From assembly GCA_018907035.1 (NCBI GenBank), contig JACCIC010000052.1:2048501-2112500 (forward strand): DNA of 64,000 bases, given 5' to 3'. Positions 1-11,116 of this stretch are shown in pieces. A program made the position numbers and the translations under genes. Source of the stretch: Sycobia sp. Sy_11. Lineage: Eukaryota > Arthropoda > Insecta > Hymenoptera > Epichrysomallidae. The notes under the pieces were generated by a model that was not told the DNA's origin, made no database searches, and saw only the letters and a program-made list of their open reading frames with translations. Each line of letters begins with the position of its first letter. Within the stretch, counting starts at the first letter, position 1.

Positions 1-318
1 CACACACATATACTCAGACATACCCAGTGTGGATTTTTGTTGCTTTCTCCCATCTGGTGCTTCCCCAGGTTGCGGATAAGGGATTGCTGGCTACAATTTG
101 TAGAGGGCACTGAGGAAAAAGCTAATAGGGAGGGCCTCCCGAACTTAAGGCCAATCATGACTAATGTTTGGTACAAACAAGGATATACCCCAGTGAGTAA
201 CTCCGGCAAAACCGGTCAATTTCCTCATCGATTTCGATAGAGTGCAAGCTTCTATGGTCCGTGGTAGCCCCTCGGATTCTGGGGAGAGAAAGTCAAACAC
301 ATCATCATAAATAGTACA

Positions 319-1440
319 TTGAATACTAAGGGAGATGTCATGACGGATCAAGTCGATAGTATTTCTGCTCGAGAAATTTCCATCATGCGCAAAAACAATC
401 ATCTGGAGCGACTGGGAGAGAAGATCAGCCAACTGTTGGATTTTGTGAAAGATAGGCGTAACGTGCACAAGACCATCAAGGATCTTGCTCGTTCTATTAA
501 TGCCTCATACAAATGCATCAGTATGGCAGAGGATGATCTGCTGCAGTATCATCGTCGCGGTACTCATGAAGTGGTGACTAAGACTACGTCGAGTCTACGC
601 TCTGATACTAAATGAAACGCAGCCGAAGGGATAGAGTCCACTCCTAAAACAGTAGGTAGTAAAAAAACGGATGAACCATCACTGGGCTTAAGGAGACCAC
701 AAGAGTCGGTTGGAGTATCTACAGGGAAGTCTGAAGCCAAGGAAAATCAATGGCAGACCATCAAGCGCAAGCAGCCCAAAGATAAAGATAAAGAATTATC
801 GAGTACACGCAGACTTAATGGACGAAATAGGCCTAATTCCATTTTGAATAATGCCAATGAAGGAGTTACATACGCGGAGGTACTGCGTCAAATAAAGAAT
901 GACCCGGAGTTATCTCATGTGAAGAATGAAGTCAACAGGATACGCAGAAACGCAAGCGATGTCCTGCTACTTCGGTTAGAACGGACAGTCAAAAATGCAC
1001 ATGAGTTGGCTCGCATTGTTGAAACTAAGGATGGCCATAGCGCATCCACTTCGGTACTGACTAATCTTATTACTTTGGAGATTAAAGATATAGATGAGGT
1101 TACTACAAAGGATTAAGTTTTAGAGGCTCTGAAATCACATCTCGAACTCGAGAAGACTAACATGCTAATTGCTCGTTCCTTGCGGCAAGCTTATGGCGGT
1201 ACTCAGACGGCGATGGTGTCTGTATCATACAGCCACGCAACTGAGACTGCAGAGTTCGAAAAAAAACAGAAATAAAGCGTTGCTTCAGGTGTTGGCGGAC
1301 TGACCATTTATCGGCCGTGTGCTCGGGCCCTGACAGAACTAATCTTTGCAGGCACTGTGGAGGAGAAGACCATCTATCTAAGCTGTGTGTAAAGGAGTCC
1401 TGCTGTTTACTCTGTAAATGTGAAGGAAAAATGAGATTAA
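319..1440 (+). pseudogene. R1-clade ORF1 (gag-like) remnant
   Basis: Reading fragments 319-615 and 844-1116 and the stretch after them read as one gag-like protein broken by stops. The middle part carries the block beginning VTYAEVLRQIK, seen in R1-type ORF1 proteins. Near the C-terminus there are zinc knuckles of the form C-X2-C-X4-H-X4-C, the first starting at about 1281 and the second at about 1347; a third Cys-rich stretch is degraded. The intact family protein would bind element RNA. Stops at 613 and 1114 and further breaks show it is not functional. Confidence 0.75.
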
Positions 1441-1500
1441 TCATCCACCATACAGCTATAAGTGCCCGATCACTGTGGAGTTTTTAAACAGGCATAAAAT

Positions 1501-2030
1501 ATGAGAATACTCCAACTGAATACTAACCATTGCGTAGCGGTCTATGACCTGCTGAAACAGACAATAAAGGAGCTAAGAATAGACATAACTGTAATCTCCG
1601 AACCATATTGTGACAGGGACAGACCACAGCGCTGGATAAGTGATACAAGCAATAGAGCGGCCCTCTGGATTGGTCAAAATAGGCAGGTACTGAAGCAATC
1701 TAGTCATCGGTGCGAATTGATATCCTGGGCTAAAATACAAGAAATATATGTCTTTAGTATATATGCTCCTCCAAGTTTGACGGACAAGCAGTTTGAAATT
1801 CTTGTAGCTAAATTAGTTGATGATGCCATGGATAAGAAACCATTATTAACCATTAATGGCCTTAATTCTCTTCAACTCCAAGTGGTTAATAAGGGATTTG
1901 AAACAACTTTCATTAGGGGAGCTAAACAATTAGTCATTAATGTATCATTCCCCAATGCGATAACCTGATTCAGCGGCTCCATAATTGGAGAGTAAGCGAC
2001 CTCTACACTCGCAGTGATCACAGGGCGATC
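1501..2030 (+). pseudogene. R1-clade endonuclease domain, truncated
   Basis: The reading frame opens with MRILQLNTNHCVAVYDLL, the usual start of an R1-clade ORF2 endonuclease, and keeps the ISEPY block that contains a catalytic glutamate. After about residue 120 the expected GDFNAW block is missing and the sequence jumps to the late part of the domain, so the catalytic core is deleted. The domain normally nicks target DNA to prime reverse transcription. It lies between ORF1 and the reverse transcriptase of the same element. Confidence 0.75.
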
Positions 2031-2639
2031 TTGTACGAGGTTGCAGAGAAGAAAGTGAAGAACAAGTGCAATGAGTGGATGCCCACGCGGAAATGAAACA
2101 TCATACCGCTAGACTGTGAAGTGTTCGCCACTATCATATCAGCAGAGCGTTTAGAATATGGTGCACCAGGCCATCTGGCAAATGCGCTCATGAAGCATAT
2201 CTCTGAAGCACGTGATGCGTCGATGACTAGGACTAAGAGCGGATTTAAACATCGTCAACCTGTCTACTAGTGGATAAATGAAATTGCAGAATTGCGCAAG
2301 CAATGTCATCGTGCACGTAGACTTGCCCAAAGAGCCCGCACCCATCGTGGTACGTTTAATAGTTTATTTAAAGAAGCACAAAGAGCGCTTGTCAATGCCA
2401 TTAAGGCAAGCAAGCGTCGATGCTGGCTTGAACTGTGCGCAGAGGCCAACAATGACTTATGGGGACGACCGTACAAAACAGTCATGGCACGATTGAGTAG
2501 GGCACCAATGCAACCCACTAGCACGGTATTGATTGATAAGATTGTTTCCGCTTTCTTTCCCAATGACACCCAAGGGACTGTACTGCGCACGCAACACTCT
2601 GACGATATACCTCCTATAACAGAAATGGAGCTACATAAT

Positions 2640-3332
2640 GCTTAGGCTAAGATTAGAGACAATGCTGCCCCTGGCCCTGATGGTATCCCGAATGCTGCAG
2701 TTAAGTTGGCAATACAGAAGAATCCATCTATATTTCTAAAAGTATATAATGCTTGTCTTCTTGAGGGTATTTTTCCTGATTGCTGGAAAATTCAAAGGTT
2801 AGTCCTGTTACCTAAGGGCAATAAGCCACTTGATGATCCGTCATCGTACAGGCCATTCTGTATGCTCGATACGGTAGGTAAAATATTTGAAAAAATAATA
2901 TGTAGCCAACTGGAAGCATTCACTGAGGGATTGCACGGCTTATCTTCACGCTAATTTGGATTCCGGAAATCAAAATCAACAGCCGATGCTATTAAACTGG
3001 TAATGTGTACTGCAAGAGATGCAATCAGTGGTAAGAGATGGAAAGGTGGCAATAAACAGTATTGTGCCATTGTCGCTCTAGATGTCAAGAATGCCTTCAA
3101 CTCAGCGCGCTGGTCTTCTATTATGAATTCTCTTAAAGAGTTTGATGTACATGATTATTTACAGAATGTCGTGGCCAGCTACTTTGAGAATAGGATAATA
3201 TTATACCGAACGGATGAAGGCATTGTATCGCATAAGGTTACTGCGGGAGTCCCCCAGCTATTAGCTTATGTTGTTAATTCTGTCAGCATGTATGCAGCGC
3301 CAATCTGGCATCATGCATGTGGAATTAAATAG
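2640..3332 (+). pseudogene. R1-clade reverse transcriptase, YADD region deleted
   Basis: Motifs in order are AAPGPDGIPN, then a stretch ending in LLPKGNKPLDDPSSYRP, then FGFRKSKSTADAI after a TAA stop at about 2952, then VALDVKNAFNSARW, then ending in TAGVPQ. Directly after GVPQ the protein jumps to YVVNSVSMYAAPIW, which belongs to the region beyond the catalytic YADD box. The catalytic Asp pair is therefore lost by deletion. Confidence 0.8.
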
Positions 3333-3521
3333 TATTGTGAGCTGGCCATTGCGACTCGTTGCCGCTCCTGTATATGAATTATTAGTGGTTACAGGACAGT
3401 ATCCACCGACGCTGCTGAGATACTTGCCGGAATTCTTCCTTTCGATTTAGCTGCAGATGATCTGGCTACGCTGCACAATATATGTAAGGCCGCAGTGGAT
3501 TCTCTATAAGGTGCTAAAAAC

Positions 3522-3974
3522 GTGGAACGTCATCATTCTATAGAAATATGGCAAAAACGATGGAACGATTCTAACAAAGGCCAATGGACTTATTGTATCC
3601 TCCCAAACATACAAAGATGGATCAACAGAAAATACGGGGAACTAGATTTACACCTAACCCAGTTGCTGACTGGACATGGTTGTTTTAGGTTCTATTTCCA
3701 CCGTTTTCATCTGGATAATAATGTCTTCTGCCCCATCTGTCCGACATTGGTTGAGGATGCTGAGCACATACTAGTGAGCTGCCTCCGTTTTAGAACACAA
3801 CGTGCGCAATTGATTAACACCGTTATTAAGCCGATAAGACCAGAGAGCATTATATCAATAATGCTGGAATCTCCTGAAAACTGGAAGGCAGTAGCCAGTT
3901 TCGCAAAAGAGGTGATGACCAAACTTGGAAATGCCGATCGAATTAGGCGAATGGCCCAGGATGAATTAGGCTAG
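3522..3974 (+). pseudogene. R1-clade ORF2 C-terminal domain
   Basis: A 150-residue open stretch carries the C-terminal Cys/His cluster typical of R1-clade ORF2 (C-X2-C followed by EDAEHILVSC). It continues the reverse transcriptase of the same element after a stop and frame break. It ends in TAG at 3972. It is followed by a short untranslated tail up to about 4150. Confidence 0.7.
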
Positions 3975-4196
3975 CTGATTCTATTTGAAGTTGCAGAAGA
4001 TGAACACCGAACCCCTGATCACTTGTGTGGATGGGGGAGGTAGGATAATGCCATAGGAAGAAGAGCCGTATCAGCTAACTAACAGCCCCGCCAAAGTAAT
4101 ATTCTCTGATAGTTCCGGCGGGATGCTGATTTTGAGACGCCACTTGTGCGGAGCTTGCTCTGCCTACGCCTAATAAAAAAACGTACACGTACACGT

Positions 4197-4201
<5 letters not shown>

Positions 4202-4229
<28 letters not shown>
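4202..4229. repeat. (GA)n microsatellite
   Basis: Uninterrupted GA dinucleotides between the LINE tail and the Helitron 5' end. Confidence 0.95.
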
Positions 4230-4334
4230 ATGGATTTTGATCATATCATACTTATACTAATTTATAAAGACAAAGCGTGTTTTTGTTTGTACACGATAAC
4301 CGAAAAAACTACTGAACCGATTGTTCTGAAATTT

Positions 4335-4547
4335 TTTTTTATTTTTTTTTTATGTTATTTAACGTCGCTCTATTTATGCTTCCATATATCGGTGCTAATC
4401 AGCGATGGAGGTCTACGATGTGTTTGTAAACAAAGCACATGTAAATGCTTACAGCGGTGCTTGTGTCAATCGGCCGAGACCGGGATTTGAACTCGGATCA
4501 CCAAATTACTAGTCCTTCACTCTAGCGATCGAGCCATCGTAGGCCTC
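4335..4547 (-). mobile_element. tRNA-derived SINE, copy 1
   Basis: On the minus strand a tRNA-like head (GAGGCCTACGATGGCTCGAT, with a B-box-like GAGTTCAAATCC) is followed by a body and a tail ending in AACGTTAAATAACAT plus poly(A). A 12-bp target-site duplication GTTCTGAAATTT flanks it (4323-4334 and 4548-4559). It sits inside Helitron H1, so it inserted later than that element. Confidence 0.9.
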
Positions 4548-4908
4548 GTTCTGAAATTTGACATATAGATTCTATATTATCTTGGGAAGGACATAGGCAA
4601 TGTTTTTTATTGAAAATCATTTTATTTTCTCAATAAATTAAGATAATGGTTTTAACAATCAGTTTTACTAGCGGCCACTACGTGGCGTCTTGAATCACGA
4701 ACATCAACTTAAAGTAGTCCGCTTAAAGTATTAATACCAAGCCAGCTCAAACGAATGTTCATATCCAACTTTGGGATTCGTATCCTAAAGGAGGTGTGAC
4801 GTTTAGTCGGTATCATCTTTTTTGTTGTTCAGGTCAATCTGATATTACTCTCACACTTTATGGATATCTTTTCATTTTTGTAAATTTTATTTTCTCTTAC
4901 GTGAGAAA

Positions 4909-4911
<3 letters not shown>

Positions 4912-4957
<46 letters not shown>
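4912..4957. repeat. (CT)n microsatellite within Helitron H1
   Basis: Pure CT run. The matching place in copy H3 holds a (GA)n tract (20425-20455), so it is a regular part of the element. Confidence 0.95.
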
Positions 4958-4961
<4 letters not shown>

Positions 4962-5089
4962 ATCGTCTGGTTAAAAAATACGCTATGCGCATACCAGCAT
5001 TTTGCTTAAATTTCAGTTGGCATCACTACGAAAATATTCACGGATACGCATTTTAATACGGTTTCTACTGAGAAATATTGTATTTGCGT

Positions 5090-5760
5090 GTACGGGCGGT
5101 TGATTACGATATTCCGTTGCCTCAAGACGATTTTTAAGGCCGTTGTGTGTTCCGATGATATAATGCCATGTCTAGGTGTCTCTGGGCGATTTCTACGGGG
5201 AATATGGTATTTAGTTGATAGAAAACCACGTCCAAGTATGAGGAAATCAACTTCTATGGGAAGATTTGTGTTGGGACGGTAAAATACTATATCTAGATAT
5301 TTCAGAACGAATTGTACGGGGAGTATTGTGTTTAGTCGTTACGAAGCGATGCTAGCTTGTCGGGACGACTTTTACTGGGACTATCCTGTTTACTTGGTAG
5401 GAAACGATGTTTAGTTACATCGGGACATCTTCTACGGGGAGTTTCATGTTCGGTTGTTAGAATGCGATACCCAGGAATTTTGGAAGGACTTCTACGGGGA
5501 ATTTCGTGTTCGGACGGTAGAAGATGATGTCTAGGTATGACGAGATGACTTCTACAGGGAGTACTGTGTTCAGTTGGTAGAAAATGATGTTCAGGTATGT
5601 CGGGACAACTTCTACTGGAAATTTTATATTCGGACGATAGAAGACGATGTGTGGGTATAGCGGGACAACTTCTACGGGGTATTTCGTGTTCGGATGGTAG
5701 AAAACGATGTCCAGGTATGACGGGACGACTTCTTTGGGAAGATTCGTGTTGTACGTACAT
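5090..5760 (-). repeat. 60-bp minisatellite array, H1 copy
   Basis: About eleven units of 60 bp, reverse-oriented relative to the large array at 18961-20090. Each unit carries a CGACTTCTACGGGGA-type block and a GTAGAAGACGATG-type block. Reading frames through it (for example 5332-5787 minus) are by-products of a stop-poor unit whose length is a multiple of three. Confidence 0.85.
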
Positions 5761-5769
5761 CATACACGT

Positions 5770-5806
5770 CGCGAAATCTACGTACAATAAGCACGTAGAT
5801 TTCGCG
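5770..5806. other. Perfect 14-bp inverted repeat
   Basis: CGCGAAATCTACGT (5770-5783) is repeated as its exact reverse complement at 5793-5806, leaving a 9-nt loop. It lies just beyond the truncated Helitron H1, in a GC-richer stretch of about 150 bp of unknown origin. Confidence 0.85.
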
Positions 5807-5919
5807 CAAAGTTACGCCGGCGTAATAAGCGTGAAATCTGCGCGTATATTTGTACGTGCATTGTCGATAGATTGCAGGCATGATCGTGCGAGTGCGAGTA
5901 ACGCTGCTAGGCTCAATAG

Positions 5920-7200
5920 GTAAATTAAATTATTTTTTTTTTGTTTTTGTGAAATAAATAAACAATTATATTTTATACAAAATAGTTTTTATTTATAATT
6001 AAATTTATAGTTTATACATATATTAAAATATTACAACATATTACAATTTATGACTAATTTTTTCTAAATTTTTATTTATACTAATTATTATTTAATATTC
6101 CTTTTTTATTATGGTATCCATAATACGGCATAATAAAAAGTAAGGTGAAACTATTTGAATTAATGTGAAGCATCTTCTTCTTTTTCATAATAATGAAGAG
6201 AAATTCCTTCAAGAGATCTTCTTCTTCTGCATATGAAGAGAAATTCCTTTTAGTTTGAACAGTATAATTACTGCTAACGTCAATTATCAACTATAACATA
6301 TATGATTATTATAATTAGTTATGCAACTGATTATAATGATTCCAAATATAAAAAAAATTAATCTACACTGATATAAATAACAAAAATTAAATCATGCCAG
6401 TTATCAAAAAGAAATTCGCATTAAATAACATCAAAATATTAGCGAACAACAATATTTATTTTTAAAAAAATATTAAAACAATCTTACCTTGTGAGAATTT
6501 GAAAAACTATTATTTGATATTCAATTAACCAAAATAACCACATAAACTTAAATGAAAAATTCCCATGGTATACAAAACATTTTGTACTTTTTGTATATAA
6601 TTTATCCTAATTTCTTTTACAATAAGAAAAACTATAAATTCAAACAAACCTGCTTCAGCACATTCTTTGTTTTGCATATCTTTTTTCCAATCCCCTAGGC
6701 CTCTGAAACAATCAAATTATATAAAACTTTGAAGAATTATATTTTATAGAAAACAGATTTTATTTACAATTAAATTTAAAATTTAGACATATATTAAAAT
6801 ATTACAATATATTATAATTTATTACTAATTATTTTTAATTTTTTATTTATACTATTTATTCTTTACTGTACCTTTGTTATGGTATTCACAATACGGCATA
6901 ATAAAAAGTAAAGTGAAACTATTTGAATTAATGTGAAGCATCTTCTTTTGCATAACAATGAAGAGACATTCCTTTTAGTATGAGTAGCATAATTGCGATG
7001 ATGAACTATAACATATATGATTATTAATTAGTTATGTAACTGATTATAATTATTCAAAATATAAAAAAATAAATCAACAAAGAAATAATTACAAAAAATT
7101 TAATATGTTAGTTATCTAAATAACATTCAAATTAAATAATTTCAAAATTTTAGTTAGTAACAATATTCAACTTCGCAGAAAATTGTAATGCTAAATGAAA
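5920..7200 (+). repeat. Diverged direct repeat pair in AT-rich DNA
   Basis: A block at about 5965-6460 recurs at about 6735-7170, offset by roughly 770 bp. Shared landmarks are ACGGCATAATAAAAAGTAA, ATTTGAATTAATGTGAAGCA and AACTATAACATATATGATTA. No gene is recognised; the short minus-strand frame at 6081-6290 is not conserved in the second copy. Confidence 0.7.
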
Positions 7201-8201
7201 AATGTGTATACTCTACTTTCAGTGGTCTTTTTTAAGAATTAAATTCAGTCCGATGTTATTTAATAATTAAAGAAACTTACCTTGTATAATTTAAAAATCA
7301 GAGAATTCTTAAATCTCAATATATTGAAATTTCTCAATATAAATTTAAGTCTTTCTTTTTCTTTTTGTTTAAACAATAAATTATATTTATTATAGGAAAA
7401 AACTTGTACATATACTTATAAGTACAACCAAAATTGAATTTAGATTTCAAAAAGCTCGTGGAACGTTTGAAATGTAACGGTAAAAAACGCGGACTTGCTT
7501 GCGCAGTACCGAGGCGGGAAAATATAAAAATTCAAATATGCAAGAATATGTTACATATTAAATATATATTCGTGTACTTATAGGTCGTAAAAACATTAAT
7601 AATAAATAAATAAATATTATTCAAAACATTATAATAGATCATATTTTCATCTATTAAAAAAATTAAAAGTTTAATTTTCAAAATACTTTTATTTTACACA
7701 TAAAATTAAACTAATGCAATTATATGTAATTAATTATACTAAATTACATAAATAAATTAAAATATAATAGTTACATATGAATGAACATAATAAAATGTAT
7801 GATATAAATCTTTATATTTATATAATCTAGTCCTAAAAACTCATTAATCTGGTTTGTCCTAATCATCAACAAAATAAGATATATTTTATATAAATCAATT
7901 AATTATTTCTCGAATAATCGTCAAAATATAGAATAAGTCCATATATCTGATGGAATCTAAATAGAAAAGAAATGCAATATTATATAAAATATTTTAAAAA
8001 TGGAAGAATTTCAAATGCATACTTTTTTAACTTTACATTATATTTCATCGATAATATTGTAATGTAACATAATATATATATTTTTCATAGAATTTCTGAA
8101 GTTATTTCAAAACAAATTTGAAATACTGACACATCCACATGGCACACGTATACTATATACTGATATATACAGCGTTCCAACAGCTGACTTATTCGCGAGG
8201 A

Positions 8202-8205
<4 letters not shown>
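7200..8205. other. AT-rich region without recognisable feature
   Basis: Very AT-rich sequence with no long frame, no splice-supported exon and no repeat I could match elsewhere in the window. Confidence 0.6.

Positions 8206-8236
<31 letters not shown>
8206..8236. repeat. (TA)n microsatellite
   Basis: Uninterrupted TA dinucleotides. Confidence 0.95.
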
Positions 8237-8242
<6 letters not shown>

Positions 8243-8354
8243 ATCAAAAAATATTTTTAGTATATTCTCGCAATATACGCGCAGATTACGAATGAATACG
8301 CATCAGATGTCGTGCATGATCATGCCTGGCATATGCTGCTATCTGGGTTATTTT

Positions 8355-9005
8355 CCATTCAGACATTTTTCAGCAGTGCACTGCAATTACCGATAATCGA
8401 CATCGCAGACGGACTTTGTTCGGGCACCTACCACAGTAGGCTGTGACGCCAATTTGGAACCATTGATTTACATGGGCCCTGGCAATCTCGATTCATCTCT
8501 GATATAAACATCCGTTTGAGCTGGTCTGGTATTAATACTTGAAGCTGACTACTTTGAGTTGATGTTCGTGATTCAAGACGCCACCTAGTGGCTGCTGGTG
8601 AAACTGATTTTTAAAATCATAAACTTAATTTATTGATGAAAGTAAAATGATTTTCAATAAAAAAACATAGCCTATGTCCTTCTCAAAATAATATAGAACC
8701 TATATGTCAAATTTTAGAACAATCGGTTCAGTAGTTTTTTCGGATTCGTGTACAAACAACACACGCTTTGTCTTTATAAATTAGTATGAATATGATATGA
8801 TATGATATAATATGATATATAAATGTCCGAACAGTTCATATATATATATTCGGACATTTTTCAGCAGTGCGCTGCATTTATCGATAGTCGAGATTGCAGA
8901 CGGACATTGTTCGTGATTATGCCGCAAAATCTGGCGCTGTCACGGAACCTATATCGCCTATGTTTGGCAATCTCTGCTTATCTTTGATAGCACACGTGCA
9001 TATAC
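8355..9005 (+). repeat. Diverged direct repeats on either side of a Helitron fragment
   Basis: The segment starting near 8361 (GACATTTTTCAGCAGTGC) recurs near 8857. Both contain a CGCAGACGGAC or TGCAGACGGAC block and end in a GGCAATCTC block. Helitron fragment H2 (8505-8789) lies between them. Origin unknown; no coding sequence seen. Confidence 0.65.
8505..8789 (-). mobile_element. Helitron copy H2 (5' end fragment)
   Basis: About 285 bp matching the 5' end of the family in reverse orientation, ending in the block TCTTTATAAATTAGTATGA. It matches 20605-20888 and 53xxx-54296 closely. The remainder, including the minisatellite, is absent. A degenerate GATAT repeat follows. Confidence 0.8.
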
Positions 9006-9154
9006 TGTGATTCATTTCTATGCATTCACGTGTTTATATATTTAAGTGCTATATTTGCATTTTTTAAAATTATAAACATTCCATTAAATAAACAATTTGA
9101 TTTTATTAAAAATTTAATACAAACATACATTAAATACATAATTTAAACTTAATT

Positions 9155-10627
9155 TCAACATAGATTAGAAGGTCTATAATCATTTTTATCTTCAGAATAG
9201 CTTTTGAAACTTTTTGATCGTTTTGATAAATAGAATGAAGATTTATCATCACCTTCAGATACAACTCACACCTATAAAAAATATATGTTCATTGTTTCTT
9301 ATAAATTCATTTAGTAAAATTACATTTGTCAAATAATATATACCTAAGTAATTTCTTTAATATCATTTATATACATTGAACTTAAGTTTTTACAATTGTC
9401 ATCATTTATCTGCATTGCTACAATTTCCACAAATTCCTCTTCTAGCATTTTAAACCTTTATCTATCTACTGATGCTTACTCAACATCTTAATCCTCTTCA
9501 CTTGATGTAAGTGCATCTGAATGATTTCCAGCTAAATAAACAAAATAAAGTTACTTTTTACAAAATACTGTGTCAAGTAGTTATTTAAAACAAATTTTGA
9601 ACAGATTAATGAACCTCTTATGGGATTTAAATATATCTTACTTTTTCCTTGATTAATTTTTATTACCTTTTGACTAAATAAAGGTATTAAATTTGATATT
9701 AAACTGTAATATTTGTTTAAAATAATAATAAAAGAATTGAATATAGAAATAGTAGCATAAAAGAAATTCTTTTTAATTAATTCAGTTATTATAATTAAAT
9801 ATTATTTTTATCCAAGATATATTTCTCATAATTTTTATCAATATAATTAGATATATCTATCATTGTATTAACATCATTAAACTTTAAACCTGTTATAGTT
9901 TTCCTTAATTTGATTTCAGCCATTTCACATTGATCTTTAAAGCAGAATAAGGAATCTACATGAAATATTCACTTTTTGCACATCATTTTTAGTAGTTCAT
10001 CGTCTTTTTGTATCTAAAATAATCAAAACATTTTGAGTTGAAATTTATATATATTAAAAGAGATATAATTTGAACATTTTCAGTGAATCTGAGTAACATA
10101 AACAGAAAAATAATTTCTTGAATTTAAACTGTTTTTTAGTAAAGCACAATTTACCTCTATACAATAAAAGAAATTTTTTTTAAATAATATAGTTTATAAA
10201 TATATACGTAATAAAAATAAAATTACTAACATTGCAAAAGTGCTTTAACTGATAATAAATATTATATAATTATGTATTAATTATATAGTTCAAATTGAAT
10301 TTTATTTTGCACAAGAATCTAATAAATTGAAGTAAACAATTACAGCAATACAAATTTATTGACACATTTACAATAAATATAGAATAATAAAAGAATGTGA
10401 GACATATATCAATCATACTTTTAATTGTATTTCTAAAATATTCTTAAATATTTTACGTAATAAAACTGTTTTTAATTTCTAACCTCAATTCTGATCGTGT
10501 GGAATAGTTGTGCAAGTAACTTGTGCACAGAATAATTTTCCGAGAAAATTGGGACTAATTCACCACAAGTAGCTAGACACGTTTTACACACTTGCTGCAA
10601 CATTTCGTAGTTCTTTATGTTTAGCAT
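9155..10627 (-). pseudogene. Relic of a ZAD zinc-finger protein gene (four exons)
   Basis: Exon 1 (10627-10484) is intact for 48 codons and begins MLNIKNYEMLQQVCKTCLAT, with the first CX2C pair of a zinc-finger-associated domain (ZAD). A GT donor follows (GAG/gttag). Exon 2 starts at 10013 after TTTTAG, in phase. It continues the ZAD with MMCKK, then FHVDSLFCFKDQCEMAEIKL. The second zinc pair is broken because the last Cys codon is TGA at 9971-9969. Exon 3 (9531-9344) and exon 4 (9271-9155) keep AG/GT borders and a common phase but contain several stops. Acidic, serine-rich wording (ALTSSEED, SEGDDKSS) is consistent with a linker. No C2H2 fingers remain. ZAD proteins are nuclear, DNA-binding and typical of insects. 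Assembly of exons is my inference. Confidence 0.7.
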
Positions 10628-10639
10628 AATGCGGTTTTT

Positions 10640-11046
10640 GATAAATAATATTTCAAATTATCATTAGAAACTAAAACACCAACAATAAAAACGATAAAAA
10701 CTCTCCAGTTTCCTTACATACCATACCAGCTCATACACAGATGCATTCTGTACGACCGTATCTGACTGTATCTAATCCGTATAGACTGTATATACCCGCA
10801 TATTTTACATGTCGTGCAATAAATTGGAGCTACATTAACGCGATGCATGCGTGCATTTTTGCGTGATCCTGATCTCGGTATTTTCTGCATCTCCATTCTA
10901 GCGACAGATTACCGTAACGCGTGAACCTCCTCGGTCTGCTCGCACACGCTGTTATCTGGGCATGGGATATGGGCTGGGTGGGTTCCCATAAGGATTACAC
11001 ATCTCTTGGACTCTCTGGTTTACATGACATCAGATGACATACATTG

Positions 11047-11048
<2 letters not shown>
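10640..11048. other. Moderate-GC flank upstream of the ZAD relic
   Basis: This stretch would be the promoter side of the relic gene. I see no TATA box or initiator I can defend. The minus frame at 10714-10896 lacks any recognised motif. Confidence 0.4.

Positions 11049-11113
<65 letters not shown>
11049..11113. repeat. (TA)n microsatellite, 65 bp
   Basis: Pure TA run; it creates the YIYIYI frames on this stretch, which are not genes. Confidence 0.95.

Positions 11114-11116
<3 letters not shown>

Larger units (their letters stand above)
1..4150 (+). mobile_element. Decayed R1-clade non-LTR retrotransposon
   Basis: The order is a gag-like ORF1 with CCHC zinc knuckles, an AP-type endonuclease, a reverse transcriptase and a C-terminal CCHC-like region, which is R1-clade LINE architecture. 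Many stops and at least two internal deletions make it inactive; the deletions remove the catalytic part of the endonuclease and the YADD region of the reverse transcriptase. A short A-run near 4171-4177 and a (CA)/(GA) repeat mark the 3' end. The 5' end may lie outside the window, since position 1 is already repeat sequence. The clade call rests on motif order and wording of the conserved blocks, not on a search. Confidence 0.85.
4241..5760 (+). mobile_element. Helitron copy H1 (5' end present, 3' end lost)
   Basis: The left end starts with TC and the family block ACTAATTTATAAAGAC near 4255, followed by the conserved stretch around the phrase GAACCGATTGTTCTGAAAT. The same block ends copies at 8789, 20888 and 54296 in reverse orientation. 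A SINE is nested at 4335-4547. A (CT)n tract and a reverse-oriented 60-bp minisatellite follow, in the order seen in the full copy at 18481-20888. The 3' hairpin and CTAG end are not found, so the right boundary near 5760 is approximate. Confidence 0.75.

Noticed and set aside
5332..5787. 151-codon minus frame
   Set aside because: Passes through the H1 minisatellite array.
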